Below, one piece after another: positions 53,383 through 63,278 of a stretch of DNA of 64,000 nt. The DNA is from CAIVAT01 sp964473485 (lineage in GTDB: Bacteria > Bacteroidota > Bacteroidia > Bacteroidales > FEN-979): the NCBI GenBank assembly GCA_964473485.1, contig CAYYPH010000007.1:1-64000 (forward strand), given 5' to 3'. The translations under genes were made by a program, and so were the position numbers. Below the pieces are notes generated by a model that was given only the letters and a program-made list of their open reading frames with translations, searched no databases and had not been told where the DNA came from. The number at the start of each line of letters is the position of its first letter. Position 1 is the first letter of the stretch.

Positions 53383-56349
53383 ATGCCTCAGCCTCAGAAT
53401 GCACTCAACCCAAAGAAGTATTATTTTATCGATACTTCCTTCAATCTGCTGATGAAGCGCAGGGTTTACCAGGTGCTGCTCATATCCAGTACCTACGATT
53501 CCTTTATGCTCGAGGAGGACGGCCGCATCGATGAAACGATTTTCATGGAATATGTTTCGCTCAACCTCAGGTACCCCCCGCAGTTTATCAAGGTTACCTC
53601 GGAAGAGGAGGCGTTTGAGGTGCTTGAAGACAAGCGGGTGGAACTGGTCATCTCCATGCTGAATATCGAGAAAGCCGACACTTTCGATCTTGCCATCAGG
53701 ATTAAAAAGCAGTTCCCGAAGATTCCCATTGTTGTGCTTACGCCATTCTCGCGTGAAGTGAACCTGAAACTGGCCGAAAAGGATCTCAGCGCCATCGATT
53801 ATGTCTTCTCGTGGTTAGGGAACGCAGATATCCTGCTGGCTATCATCAAGCTCATCGAGGACCGGATGAACATTGATCAGGATGTGCTGCAGGGTGTTCA
53901 GGCAATTCTATTGGTTGAGGATTCTATAAGGTTCTATTCCAGTTATTTGCCGAATATCTACCGGATCCTTCTCAAGCAGTCGAAAACCTTCGTTACCGAG
54001 GGTCTGAACGAACACCAGAAGATGCTCAGGATGCGGGGGCGCACAAAAATTGTACTGGCCACCAATTACGAGGATGCCGTGAAAATGTGGGAGAAGTACA
54101 AGAATAACCTGCTCGGGGTGATCACCGACATTTCTTTCAAACGGGGCGGAGAGACTGATCCGAAAGCAGGGATAAAATTCGTCGAGCTGATCCGTGCCGA
54201 GGATGAATACATGCCTATCCTTTTCCAGTCGACCGATGTCGTATACCAGTCGTTGGCAGAGGAGTTGAAAGTGGGGTTTATCAACAAGCTCTCGCGAACC
54301 CTATCAATCGAACTCCGCAATTATATCAACGAGCATTTTTCGTTTGGCGATTTCGTCTTCATCGATCCGAAAAACGGACGCGAAATAACCCGTGCGACCG
54401 ACCTGAAGTCGCTGCAGGACAAGATCTTTGAAATACCTGACGATTCGCTGCTTTATCACATGCAGCGCAATCATTTTTCGAAATGGTTCAACGCACGCGC
54501 CTTGTTTCCCATTGCCGAAATGTTCAAGGAGGTGTCGGTCACCGAATTTGAGGATATGGACGAGGCCAAGCGGTATATCTTCGATTCGATCACCGCTTTC
54601 AGGATCAATAAGGCGAGGGGTGTCATCGCCGATTTCGACCGCGAACGGTATGATGAGTACCTCCAGTTTGCAAGGATCGGCGAAGGATCGATCGGTGGCA
54701 AAGCCCGGGGGCTGGCGTTCCTCGATTCACTCATCAAGCGCAACAGACTGACCGACCGCTACGAGGACATGGTCATTTCGATACCACGCACCGTGGTGCT
54801 CGGAACCGATATTTTCGATGAGTTCATGGAGGAGAACAACCTGTATGAAATCGCCCTTTCCGACCGAAGCGACAAAGACATACTGGCCCGGTTCGTCAAG
54901 TCCAGGTTGCCCTACCGGATTCATGAGGATCTTTACCGCTTCATCTCCTGTGTCAACAACCCGATCGCGATCCGGTCCTCGAGCCTGCTCGAAGACAGTC
55001 ATTATCAGCCATTTGCCGGGATCTACTCGACCTACATGCTGCCGAACATAAAATTCAACGACCGGATCATGATAGACAAGCTGAGCGAGGCGATAAAAAG
55101 CGTTTATGCTTCGGCCTATTTCAAGGACAGCAAGTCGTACATGGCAGCTACACTCAACATGATCGACGAGGAAAAGATGGGCATCGTGCTGCAAGAGGTT
55201 ACCGGCCGGCAATACGGCAACAGGTTTTACCCGGCGATTTCAGGGGTGGCCAGGTCAATTAATTTCTATCCCATTGCACCCGAAAAGCCTGAGGATGGAA
55301 TTGCCAACATCGCGTTTGGGCTTGGAAAATACATTGTCGATGGCGGCAACGGTATCCGTTTCTCACCCAAATATCCCCGGAAGATCCTTCAGCTCTCGAC
55401 CCCCGAACTGGCCCTGAGCGAGACCCAGAAAAACTTTTATGCGCTTGATCTCAGGCCCGAGAGTTTTTCGCCCAACATCGACGATACGGTTAACCTGCTG
55501 AAACTTCGCATCAATGAAGCAGAGGTGGATCAAACACTCAGGTTGGTGGCCTCGACTTACGATTATGAAAGCCACCAGCTCAAAGACGGGGTGATGTTCG
55601 AAGGAAAGCGCATTATCACCTTTGCCCCGCAGCTCAGCCACAATACAGTCCCGATTGCCGACATCCTGAAACTGGTGCTTGAGATAGGGCAGCGGGAGAT
55701 GAATAAACCCGTTGAGATCGAATTTGCCGTCAACCTCGATATGCCAAAAGGCACTCCGAAGTTGTTCAGCCTCTTGCAGATAAGGCCAATCGCCGGCCGC
55801 GACGAGACGGTGAACTGCAACCCTGACTCGATACGCACTGAAGATACCCTGCTTATTTCGCATACCGCACTGGGCAACGGCAACATCAAGGGGATCTGCG
55901 ATTTCGTTTATGTAAAGCCCGACGTGTTCAATGCGGCAAAAAGCATGGAAATAGCCGGCGATCTCGACCGGCTGAATGAGAAGTTCCTGAACGAAAAGCG
56001 GAACTATGTACTCGTGGGTCCGGGTCGCTGGGGTTCGAGCGATCCCTGGCTCGGCATCCCCGTTAAGTGGCCACAGATAAGCGCTGCAAGGGTAATCGTG
56101 GAATCGGGACTCGAACATTACAGGATCGATCCGAGCCAGGGCACCCATTTCTTCCAGAACCTAACCTCCTTCAGGGTCGGTTATTTTACCATCAACCCTT
56201 TTATCAACGACGGTTTTTATGACGTTGGGTTTCTCAATGATCAGCCTGCCGTTTACGAGGATGATTTCCTGCGTCATGTAAGGTTCGACAAACCCTTCAG
56301 GATCGTGATCGACGGACGGAAAAATTTCGGCGTGGTCTTCAAAGCCTGA
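53383..56349 (+). CDS. Receiver-fused PPDK-type ATP-grasp protein (short paralogue)
   Basis: A 988-residue paralogue of the protein at 42646 without the two sensor-like domains. Degenerate receiver (about 25-165), then a receiver with conserved residues (about 175-330: ILLVEDS, GVITDISFKRGG, ILFQSTD, VGFINKLS). PPDK/PEP-synthase N-terminal ATP-grasp follows (GSIGGKARGLAFLDSL ~435, IAIRSSSLLEDSHYQPFAG ~528, FSLLQIRPIAG ~800) and the same conserved tail (GPGRWGSSDPWLGIPVKWPQISAARVIVE, THFFQNLTSFRVGYF). No phosphohistidine or PEP-binding domain. It starts 45 bases after the rubrerythrin-like gene, so it probably belongs to the same transcript. Confidence 0.85.
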   Translation: MPQPQNALNPKKYYFIDTSFNLLMKRRVYQVLLISSTYDSFMLEEDGRIDETIFMEYVSLNLRYPPQFIKVTSEEEAFEVLEDKRVELVISMLNIEKADTFDLAIRIKKQFPKIPIVVLTPFSREVNLKLAEKDLSAIDYVFSWLGNADILLAIIKLIEDRMNIDQDVLQGVQAILLVEDSIRFYSSYLPNIYRILLKQSKTFVTEGLNEHQKMLRMRGRTKIVLATNYEDAVKMWEKYKNNLLGVITDISFKRGGETDPKAGIKFVELIRAEDEYMPILFQSTDVVYQSLAEELKVGFINKLSRTLSIELRNYINEHFSFGDFVFIDPKNGREITRATDLKSLQDKIFEIPDDSLLYHMQRNHFSKWFNARALFPIAEMFKEVSVTEFEDMDEAKRYIFDSITAFRINKARGVIADFDRERYDEYLQFARIGEGSIGGKARGLAFLDSLIKRNRLTDRYEDMVISIPRTVVLGTDIFDEFMEENNLYEIALSDRSDKDILARFVKSRLPYRIHEDLYRFISCVNNPIAIRSSSLLEDSHYQPFAGIYSTYMLPNIKFNDRIMIDKLSEAIKSVYASAYFKDSKSYMAATLNMIDEEKMGIVLQEVTGRQYGNRFYPAISGVARSINFYPIAPEKPEDGIANIAFGLGKYIVDGGNGIRFSPKYPRKILQLSTPELALSETQKNFYALDLRPESFSPNIDDTVNLLKLRINEAEVDQTLRLVASTYDYESHQLKDGVMFEGKRIITFAPQLSHNTVPIADILKLVLEIGQREMNKPVEIEFAVNLDMPKGTPKLFSLLQIRPIAGRDETVNCNPDSIRTEDTLLISHTALGNGNIKGICDFVYVKPDVFNAAKSMEIAGDLDRLNEKFLNEKRNYVLVGPGRWGSSDPWLGIPVKWPQISAARVIVESGLEHYRIDPSQGTHFFQNLTSFRVGYFTINPFINDGFYDVGFLNDQPAVYEDDFLRHVRFDKPFRIVIDGRKNFGVVFKA

Positions 56350-56462
56350 CGGTATTCATCTTTTCCGCCTTCCCGGAAGCCAGGATCTCCTGCATCCTGA
56401 AAAAATATTTTCATTTCAGGTCAAACCTTTTTCGTTTTTCCCGATTAAGCAGAAAGATCGCT

Positions 56463-57023
56463 ATGAAAACACTGCTCGAACCGGGGAAGTACTATCATGT
56501 ATACAACCGGGCCAAAAACGGGGATCCTCTTTTCGAAAATGAGGAGGCCTGCAGGTTCTTCCTGAAACTCTACCAGGCACATGTGTGTCCGGTGGCCGAA
56601 ACCTATGCCTATTGCCTGATGCACGATCACCTGCACCTGCTGATCAGGATCAGGGATGAAGCCGGCGGTAGTCTGTACAAACCATTCGCGATGTTGTTCA
56701 ACAGCTATACGAAGGGCTATAACAGGCACAACGGCCGCGAAGGAAGGATCTTCAAATTTAAGCTGAAAAGGGTTGAGATTCGCAACCCGGGCTATATCAG
56801 GGAGATGATCAGGTGCGTCAACCAGGATCCCTGGCGCCATGGGGTTACCGAAAATCCGGCTCAATACCGGTTTTCGTCCTTCAGGGCCACGCTGACCAAC
56901 GGACCCTCGATGGTTGCCAAGGAAAAGGTGATGGAATGTTTCGCTTCAAAGGACGATCTGACGGTGAACCTGCATACCCCTGTGGACGAAAAAAAGGTCA
57001 GGATGTTTATGATGGAGGATTAG
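56463..57023 (+). CDS. REP-associated tyrosine transposase-like protein (Y1/HUH family)
   Basis: A 186-residue HUH endonuclease-type protein. HUH motif HDHLHLLI (about 54-61), catalytic tyrosine expected in FNSYTKGYNRHNGREGRIF, and EIRNPGYIREMIRCVNQDPWRHG, which is typical of single-copy RAYT proteins in Bacteroidota. RAYTs cut and join single-stranded DNA at palindromic repeats and are usually domesticated rather than part of an IS. No flanking IS200-type ends are seen. Candidate substrate repeats in this window are the palindromes at 17540-17594 (speculative). Confidence 0.88.
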   Translation: MKTLLEPGKYYHVYNRAKNGDPLFENEEACRFFLKLYQAHVCPVAETYAYCLMHDHLHLLIRIRDEAGGSLYKPFAMLFNSYTKGYNRHNGREGRIFKFKLKRVEIRNPGYIREMIRCVNQDPWRHGVTENPAQYRFSSFRATLTNGPSMVAKEKVMECFASKDDLTVNLHTPVDEKKVRMFMMED

Positions 57024-57137
57024 GCGGGTCATTTTCCGGAAAGCGCTATCTTTGGTCTCCGGATGCCTGTTCATTTTCATTTCCGTCGGCGGTATGCCTG
57101 TCGTTTCCTGCACGGGATCGTTTTACCTTCGCGGGTA

Positions 57138-58415
57138 ATGGGGATGGTTTTGTCCATGCTGATGCTGTCGCTCTGCGGTTTTTACCCGCCGGCCGCGGCT
57201 CAGGAGATCCTTTCGCTGAGCGGAGAGGTGGTTGATGCAACAAATGGTCGCCCCGTACCTTTTGCCCAGCTATCGTTGTTGGGAACCACCCTGGGAACAT
57301 CCTCCAACGAGGATGGTCGATTCATGCTCAGCTGGCCGGCAGGCAAGGGATCCGACACCCTTCTGGTAGCCTCGATGGGCTACATAACACTGAGGATACC
57401 GGTTCAAAACAACGCCGGGGAGGTAAGGCTTAACCTTGTACCCTCTCCCATTCAGCTGGCGGAGGTCGAGATCGTGGGACTTACCCCCGGGGAGGTCATC
57501 CGCAGGGCAGTCAGCCGTATTCCTCAGAATTACGGTCCCGACTCCGTTTTACTGAAGGCCTACGTTAGGATCAGGAAAACCTTCAGCCGCAGACTGGCAG
57601 AGTATACCGAGGCCATTGTGGAGAACCTGAAGGACGGTTATTACCATTACGACCGTAACGACCTGGATAAGAAAGGCAAGAACAGCAACTGGCCCCGGTT
57701 TTCCATGGGAAGAGTCATTTCAGACACCCTGCTTGTGAATGCCATCGGCGATGCGGGAAAGGATGCCTATTGTCTGAGCTGTTATTTTCGTGATGACCTG
57801 GTTGAATTTTATCCACGGTCGATCCTTGACGAAAAGGAATTCATTGACCATGAGCTGAGGATGAAGGAAGAGATCAGCGAAGGAACCGGGAAAGTTTACC
57901 ACATCACATTTGATCAAAAGGAAAAAGTGCCAGGTAACCGATGGAAAGGAGAATTATTTATTGAACCTGTCGGTTTTGCCATCCTGAAAATCATTATCCA
58001 GCCCAGCCCGCGGGGCTACCTAAACTGGGAGAAAAACAGGGGGAAACGCCTGTACACCCTTGATGGCACCTATGGCTGGATCAGGGAGATGCCCCTGGGA
58101 CGAACCGAGGTGACCTATGCCCGCAAGGGGGAGTTCTGGACACTGAACACCATCAGGAATGATTACCAGACCACCTTTACCTTGGCGTCAACGGGTAGGA
58201 AATTGAATATCGGCTATAAAAGCGACGTGATCATCACCGATGTCACCCGTGATCCATTGATCCTGCGGAGTTTTACCGGCGACAAACAGACCGGCGTCGG
58301 TCAGCGCTGGGACCAGATCACCGGAAAACCTGACGATGCGTTCTGGAATCAAACCAATTTTCTTCCGATGGAAGAAGGGCTGGCCAGGCAGATCGAAGAA
58401 CTTATGCGCAGATAA
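57138..58415 (+). CDS. Exported carboxypeptidase-like-domain protein
   Basis: About 425 residues from ATG 57138 (frame open from ATG 57063). The inner start is preferred because it gives a standard signal peptide (MGMVLSML...PPAAAQE) and because TATCTTTG at 57047-57054 would place transcription start almost on ATG 57063. N-terminal carboxypeptidase-D-like regulatory domain (LSGEVVDATNGRPVPFAQLSLLGTTLGTSSNEDGRFML...VASMGYITLRIP), then a ~330-residue domain with beta-rich, outer-membrane-associated character (PGEVIRRAVSRIPQNYG, KAYVRIRKTF). Similar proteins occur widely in Bacteroidota as envelope proteins of unknown role. Confidence 0.75.
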   Translation: MGMVLSMLMLSLCGFYPPAAAQEILSLSGEVVDATNGRPVPFAQLSLLGTTLGTSSNEDGRFMLSWPAGKGSDTLLVASMGYITLRIPVQNNAGEVRLNLVPSPIQLAEVEIVGLTPGEVIRRAVSRIPQNYGPDSVLLKAYVRIRKTFSRRLAEYTEAIVENLKDGYYHYDRNDLDKKGKNSNWPRFSMGRVISDTLLVNAIGDAGKDAYCLSCYFRDDLVEFYPRSILDEKEFIDHELRMKEEISEGTGKVYHITFDQKEKVPGNRWKGELFIEPVGFAILKIIIQPSPRGYLNWEKNRGKRLYTLDGTYGWIREMPLGRTEVTYARKGEFWTLNTIRNDYQTTFTLASTGRKLNIGYKSDVIITDVTRDPLILRSFTGDKQTGVGQRWDQITGKPDDAFWNQTNFLPMEEGLARQIEELMRR

Positions 58416-58418
58416 AAC

Positions 58419-58470
58419 CGTGACGGGTGACAAAATCGTGACACGTGACGCGTGACAGGTGACAAAATTG
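58419..58470. repeat. GTGACGG/GTGACAA repeat
   Basis: Imperfect 8-10 bp units based on CGTGAC(G/A) begin directly after the preceding stop codon. Confidence 0.65.
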
Positions 58471-58499
58471 ACGGGCATTTTTTTCGTTTTCCGTTTTCA

Positions 58500-58640
58500 A
58501 TTTTCCATTTTCAATTCTCTCTTCTCCCTTCTCCTTTCCCCCTTCCACTACCTACGGTCCACGGTCTACGGTCTACGGTCCACTGCCTACTGCCCACTGC
58601 CCACTGCCCACTGCCCACTGCCCACTGCCTACAGTCAACG
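58500..58640. repeat. Composite repeats ending at a stop codon (TTTTCC, CTACGGTC, CCCACTG)
   Basis: Short periodic tracts in series: TTTTCCA/TTTTCAA (from ~58488), TACGGTCCACGGTC (58550-58580) and five or more copies of CTGCCCA (58583-58630), ending just before the phosphatase stop codon at 58642. Confidence 0.8.
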
Positions 58641-58641
58641 C

Positions 58642-59355
58642 CTAATCGAGGTTGTTCTGAATGACCATCTCCATGCTGTTCAGTTCCAGGGCCACAAGGT
58701 TGCCAAAACCATTCCTTCCCTGAAGGTAAGGCCCGTTGTCGAGATCGATGAATGGGGTCAACCGGTTGGCCACTGTCATGGATATCAGTTCCATGTTCAC
58801 CGGTACATGACCGTGGATGATCCGCCTGCCGCCGATCCGTTCCGGGTAAATGTCGTATTCGCGCAGCCAGAGCATGGAGAGTTTGTCCTGGAAGGGATCT
58901 TCGTTTTTGAAGTTAAGCCCGGCATGCACAAGAACGAAATCATCTAAAAGCACATAGTGTCCCAGGCTCCTGATCCAGTCGATATAGGTTGCGGGAATAT
59001 CGGAAACGGAGGCGGCCCCGAAGCTGGTCAGCGCAGCCTTACCTCCCATGGCGGTCCAGGCCTGGTTTTTTTTGTCCCCGAAGTTGAACCACCAGGCGTT
59101 CCTGCTGCGCATCTGCGCGTCGTACAGGTCGAGCAGCACCTCCTCGTGGTTCCCCCTGAGGGCGGTAACGCGGTATTCGTCCTGCTGCAACGACCTGATG
59201 TAATCGATCACCCCTTTTGAGTCGGGACCGCGGTCGATATAGTCACCCAGAAAATAGAGTTCGTCGTACCGCCTGGGCTTTATCAGGATGTCGACCAGGG
59301 CCCTGAGCGTTTTCGAATGACCGTGTATATCGGGGATGACCCAGCGTCTGCCCAT
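58642..59355 (-). CDS. Calcineurin-type serine/threonine phosphatase / diadenosine-tetraphosphatase-like
   Basis: A 237-residue metallophosphoesterase with all family motifs in order: DIHGH, GDYIDRGPDSKGV, GNHEEVLL, VHAGLNF and IIHGHVP. Two metal ions in the active site are implied. It may act on phosphoproteins or on ApnA nucleotides; sequence alone does not decide. It lies nine bases after gpmA on the same strand, so the two are probably one operon. Confidence 0.88.
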   Translation of the reverse strand: MGRRWVIPDIHGHSKTLRALVDILIKPRRYDELYFLGDYIDRGPDSKGVIDYIRSLQQDEYRVTALRGNHEEVLLDLYDAQMRSRNAWWFNFGDKKNQAWTAMGGKAALTSFGAASVSDIPATYIDWIRSLGHYVLLDDFVLVHAGLNFKNEDPFQDKLSMLWLREYDIYPERIGGRRIIHGHVPVNMELISMTVANRLTPFIDLDNGPYLQGRNGFGNLVALELNSMEMVIQNNLD

Positions 59356-59364
59356 GAATGCCCG

Positions 59365-60114
59365 TCAGGATTTTTTCTTGCCTTGGTTGGCCACCTCTTC
59401 CATCAGTTTTTTGATGACTTCAGGGTCGCCCAGGAAATAATCGCGCAGAAGGGTCAGATTATCGTCAAATTCAAAAACATAGGGGATGCCGGTGGGCAGG
59501 TTGATCCCCACGATCTCCTGGTCGGAGATGTTTTTCAGGTGTTTAAGGATGCCTCTGAGACTGTTGCCGTGGGCGGCGACCAGTACCTGTTTGTGACGGG
59601 CCAGGGCCGGCGCCATCTCGTTCTGCCAGTAGGGAACAATGCGCTCAACGGTGTCTTTCAGCGCTTCCGTACCGGGAATGTCTTTCGGATCGAGATCCCG
59701 GTAACGGTGGTCGAAGCGCGGGTGGCGCGGATCATCGTCGGCCAGTGCAGGGGGGCGCACATCATAGCTCCTGCGCCAGATCAGCACCTGTTCGTCGCCG
59801 TATTTGGCAGCCATTTCCGATTTATTCAACCCCTGCAGCACCCCGTAATGCTTTTCGTTCAGCCTCCAGGTTTTGTATACCGGTATCCATTGCAGGTCCA
59901 TCTGCTCCAGGACCAGCCAGAGGGTTCTCAGGGCGCGGGTGAGGTAACTCGTATAGGCGATTTTAAAATCAAATCCCTCCTGTTTCAGTATTTTTCCTGC
60001 ATCCGCTGCTTCACGGATGCCTCTTTCAGAAAGGTCAACATCGGTCCATCCGGTAAACCGGTTCTCTTTGTTCCATTCACTTTCACCATGACGGATCAGC
60101 ACAAGTTTATTCAT
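59365..60114 (-). CDS. gpmA: 2,3-bisphosphoglycerate-dependent phosphoglycerate mutase
   Basis: Glycolytic enzyme interconverting 3- and 2-phosphoglycerate via a phosphohistidine. 249 residues, standard length. Active-site LIRHGESEWNKENRFTGWTDVDLSERG (phosphohistidine in RHGE), YTSYLTRALRTLW, RLNEKHYGVLQGLNK, RYRDLDP-type region and VAAHGNSLRGILKHL (second His). A minus-strand TACTTTTG box at 60140-60147 is a likely promoter. Confidence 0.96.
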   Translation of the reverse strand: MNKLVLIRHGESEWNKENRFTGWTDVDLSERGIREAADAGKILKQEGFDFKIAYTSYLTRALRTLWLVLEQMDLQWIPVYKTWRLNEKHYGVLQGLNKSEMAAKYGDEQVLIWRRSYDVRPPALADDDPRHPRFDHRYRDLDPKDIPGTEALKDTVERIVPYWQNEMAPALARHKQVLVAAHGNSLRGILKHLKNISDQEIVGINLPTGIPYVFEFDDNLTLLRDYFLGDPEVIKKLMEEVANQGKKKS

Positions 60115-60139
60115 ATCGGTAAGGTTTTACATTGTGCTG

Positions 60140-60176
60140 CAAAAGTAATCATTTGTCTCTATTTTTCCTACCTTTG
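60140..60176. promoter_or_regulatory. Divergent -7 boxes for gpmA and the DUF2723 gene
   Basis: Minus-strand TACTTTTG (60140-60147) faces gpmA; plus-strand TACCTTTG (60169-60176) faces the gene starting at 60198, supporting that start. Confidence 0.55.
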
Positions 60177-60197
60177 TCAACGTCAATCCCTTTGCTC

Positions 60198-63100
60198 ATG
60201 AACAGTTATAAGAAGATCAACAACATCCTTGGCTGGATCGTTTTCACCATTGCTTCAGCCGTATATATCATCACCTCCGAACCCACGATGAGTTTCTGGG
60301 ATTGCGGCGAATACATCGCCACGGCTTACAAACTGGAGGTGGGGCATCCGCCGGGCGCTCCCTTGTTCCAGATGATCGGCAGGTTTTTCACGCTTTTTGC
60401 CTTTGGCGATGTCACACTGGTGGCCAGGATGGTCAACACCATGTCGGCCCTGTCGAGTGGATTCACCATCCTTTTCCTCTTTTGGTCAATCACACTTATT
60501 GCGAAGAAAATCGCCCTGCGATCGGGTGCGATGAACACCGAAAAAATGTATACCATCATGGCTGCCGGCCTCGTAGGAGCGCTGGCATACACTTTCACCG
60601 ATTCTTTCTGGTTTTCGGCGGTCGAAGGTGAAGTTTACGCCATGTCGTCGTTTTTCACCGCCATCGTGGTGTGGGCGATCCTGAAATGGGAAGAGCAGGC
60701 CGATGAAAAGCATTCCTTCAGGTGGCTGATCCTCATTGCCTATCTGGTAGGTCTTTCCATCGGGGTGCACCTGCTGAACCTGCTGGCTATTCCCGCCATC
60801 ACCTTTGTCTACTATTTCAGGAAGTATCCCGATCACGGCTGGAAAGGAATTTTCCTGGTTTCAGTGTTGTCAGTCCTGATCCTGGCTTTCGTGATGTACC
60901 TGATCATCCCCTGGATTCTGAAACTGGCCGGTCTCTTCGAGCTCTTTTTTATCAATGCCATCGGGTTGCCTTTCAATACAGGCACCATCCTCTATTTTAT
61001 CTGCATCATCGGGCTGATAACGTGGGGATTATTCTACACGCGCAAAACCGTTAAACCGGTGTGGAACACTATCATCCTCGCGGTCACTTTCATCATCATC
61101 GGGTACTCCTCATTTATCATGCTGGTCATTCGCAGCAATGCCGACCCTCCCATCGATGAGAACAACCCTGAAAATGCCATGTATCTGCTGGCTTATATGA
61201 ACCGCGAACAATATGGCGACTGGCCCCTGCTTACCGGCCAGTATTACAATGCGCCGGTGGTCGACCGCAAGGATGGCAACCCGGTTTATGCCAAAGATTC
61301 GGCATCGGGGAAATATATCATTACCGACAAGCGCGAAAAGGCGATCCCTGTTTACGACAGCCGGTTCACCACCCTCTTTCCCCGTATGTGGGACCAGACC
61401 GAATCGCGGTTTGCCAGGGAATATATCAAATGGGGCAATGTAAAGGGCATCCCTATCGAGGTTCAGTACGGCGGCGAAACGGAGACCCGTTACCGGCCCA
61501 CCTTTGGCGAGAACCTGACCTTTTTCTGGAATTACCAGCTGGTCCATATGTATTACCGTTACTTCATGTGGAATTTTGCGGGCAGGCAGAATGACGTTCA
61601 GGGCATGGGAAGCAAGATAGAGGGGAACTGGAAATCGGGTATCAGTTTTATGGATGAAATGCGGCTTGGCTCGCAGGACATTCCGGAAGCCAGGAAGAGC
61701 AAGGCCGATAACAGTTTTTACTTCCTTCCGCTGTTGCTGGGACTGGTTGGTATCTTCTACACCCTGCGAAAAGACCGGCAGAGCGCCTGGGTCATTTTCC
61801 TGCTGTTTGTTATGACCGGTCTGGCCATTGTGCTTTACCTGAACCAGCACTCCCCCCAGCCCAGGGAACGGGATTACGCCTTTGCCGGATCCTTTTATGC
61901 CTTTGCGATCTGGATCGGGCTGGCAATCCCCCAGTTCGTTGAGTGGCTGGGCAAATGGACAAAACCCTTCATAGCACAGGCAGTTTCGCTCGCAGCCGGC
62001 TTGTTTGTGGTGGCCCTGATGGCCTTCCAGGGCTGGGATGACCACGATCGCTCGGGCAGGTACACCGCGCTGGCCATTGCCGAAAATTACCTGAACTCGT
62101 GCGCCCCCAACGCGATCCTATTCACCAACGGCGACAATGATACCTTCCCCCTGTGGTACGCCCAGGAAGTGGAAGGAATCCGGACCGACGTAAGAGTGGT
62201 GAACCTGAGCCTGCTCAACACCGAATGGTACATCGACCAGATGAAACGCAAAGCGTACCTGTCGGACCCGGTGCCATTCTCCCTGACCAAGGACAAGTAT
62301 CGGCAGGGTAATCATGATGTCACCTACTTGCTTGAAGATGAAAGTCTTAAGGGGCAATACGTGGATGTGAAAGCGCTGTTCTCAATCCTTGCCAAGGATG
62401 ACTCCAGGCTTAAGATGAAGACTTCGCAGGTTGGTACCATCGATTATTTCCCGACCCGGAGATTCATGGTAACCTACGATTCGGCAGCCCTGGTGGCCTC
62501 CGGAGCCATCACCCCTTCTATGGCCACACGCCTCGATACCATCCGCTGGGAGTTCAAAGGGCAGGCGATTGAAAAGGCAAACCTGATGATTCTCGACCTG
62601 CTGGCCACCAACAACTGGAAACGGCCTGTTTATTTCGTATCCACAACCGGTGCCGACACCTACATCGGTCTTGACGCATACCTGCACCTCGAGGGTCTGG
62701 CCTACCGTCTTCTGCCGGTTAAGGCAGTGAGTTCCGACCAGCAGACAGGTCAGGTGAACACTTCTGTGATGTACGCCAATCTGATGGATCGCTTCAAGTG
62801 GGGCAACATGAATCATCCGGGCGTATACATCGACGAAGCCAATGTAAGGATGGTCATGAACATGCGGGCCCTTTTCGGCAGGCTGGCCAATGCCCTGGTA
62901 CTTGAAGGAAAAAAGGATTCGGCCAGGAAAGTGGTGAACCGTTGTTTTGAAGAGATGCCCGAAGCGGTGGCGCCTTTTGATTTCTTTACAGTGCCGCTGA
63001 TAGATGCCTATTACAAGGTCGGGGAGGTTGAACGGGCAAACCCGCTTGCCGAAAAAGTGTTGAAAAACGCCGCTGATGATCTGGAATTTATATTCCGCTT

Positions 63101-63278
63101 TGCCGACAACGATCTGAAATGGATGGACATGAACATTCAGGAGGCATTATTTACCTTGCAGCGGCTGGGAACAGCCACGCGTGAAGCGGGCCAGGTTAAG
63201 ATCGCCGACCGGGTAGACGAGGTACTTAAGAAATATTATGAGCTCTACCTGGCGAAAGTTTACGAACCGGGAACATGA
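60198..63278 (+). CDS. DUF2723 family membrane protein (putative protein O-glycosyltransferase)
   Basis: A 1026-residue protein from ATG 60198. The N-terminal half has about 11-13 membrane segments. The first periplasmic loop carries TMSFWDCGEYIATAYKLEVGHPPGAPLFQMIGRFF, the conserved DUF2723 motif with the Asp-Glu expected of a GT-C-type glycosyltransferase. A soluble C-terminal half follows (TPR-like helical tail near the end). Related proteins are thought to transfer sugars from a lipid carrier to exported proteins, which would fit the many T9SS cargo proteins here (inference). It overlaps the deacetylase gene by four bases. Confidence 0.85.
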   Translation: MNSYKKINNILGWIVFTIASAVYIITSEPTMSFWDCGEYIATAYKLEVGHPPGAPLFQMIGRFFTLFAFGDVTLVARMVNTMSALSSGFTILFLFWSITLIAKKIALRSGAMNTEKMYTIMAAGLVGALAYTFTDSFWFSAVEGEVYAMSSFFTAIVVWAILKWEEQADEKHSFRWLILIAYLVGLSIGVHLLNLLAIPAITFVYYFRKYPDHGWKGIFLVSVLSVLILAFVMYLIIPWILKLAGLFELFFINAIGLPFNTGTILYFICIIGLITWGLFYTRKTVKPVWNTIILAVTFIIIGYSSFIMLVIRSNADPPIDENNPENAMYLLAYMNREQYGDWPLLTGQYYNAPVVDRKDGNPVYAKDSASGKYIITDKREKAIPVYDSRFTTLFPRMWDQTESRFAREYIKWGNVKGIPIEVQYGGETETRYRPTFGENLTFFWNYQLVHMYYRYFMWNFAGRQNDVQGMGSKIEGNWKSGISFMDEMRLGSQDIPEARKSKADNSFYFLPLLLGLVGIFYTLRKDRQSAWVIFLLFVMTGLAIVLYLNQHSPQPRERDYAFAGSFYAFAIWIGLAIPQFVEWLGKWTKPFIAQAVSLAAGLFVVALMAFQGWDDHDRSGRYTALAIAENYLNSCAPNAILFTNGDNDTFPLWYAQEVEGIRTDVRVVNLSLLNTEWYIDQMKRKAYLSDPVPFSLTKDKYRQGNHDVTYLLEDESLKGQYVDVKALFSILAKDDSRLKMKTSQVGTIDYFPTRRFMVTYDSAALVASGAITPSMATRLDTIRWEFKGQAIEKANLMILDLLATNNWKRPVYFVSTTGADTYIGLDAYLHLEGLAYRLLPVKAVSSDQQTGQVNTSVMYANLMDRFKWGNMNHPGVYIDEANVRMVMNMRALFGRLANALVLEGKKDSARKVVNRCFEEMPEAVAPFDFFTVPLIDAYYKVGEVERANPLAEKVLKNAADDLEFIFRFADNDLKWMDMNIQEALFTLQRLGTATREAGQVKIADRVDEVLKKYYELYLAKVYEPGT

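Noticed and set aside
56350..56462. Terminal structures of an IS200/IS605 element around the RAYT gene
   Set aside because: No matching subterminal hairpins or companion tnpB are present, so it is treated as a single-copy RAYT rather than an IS.
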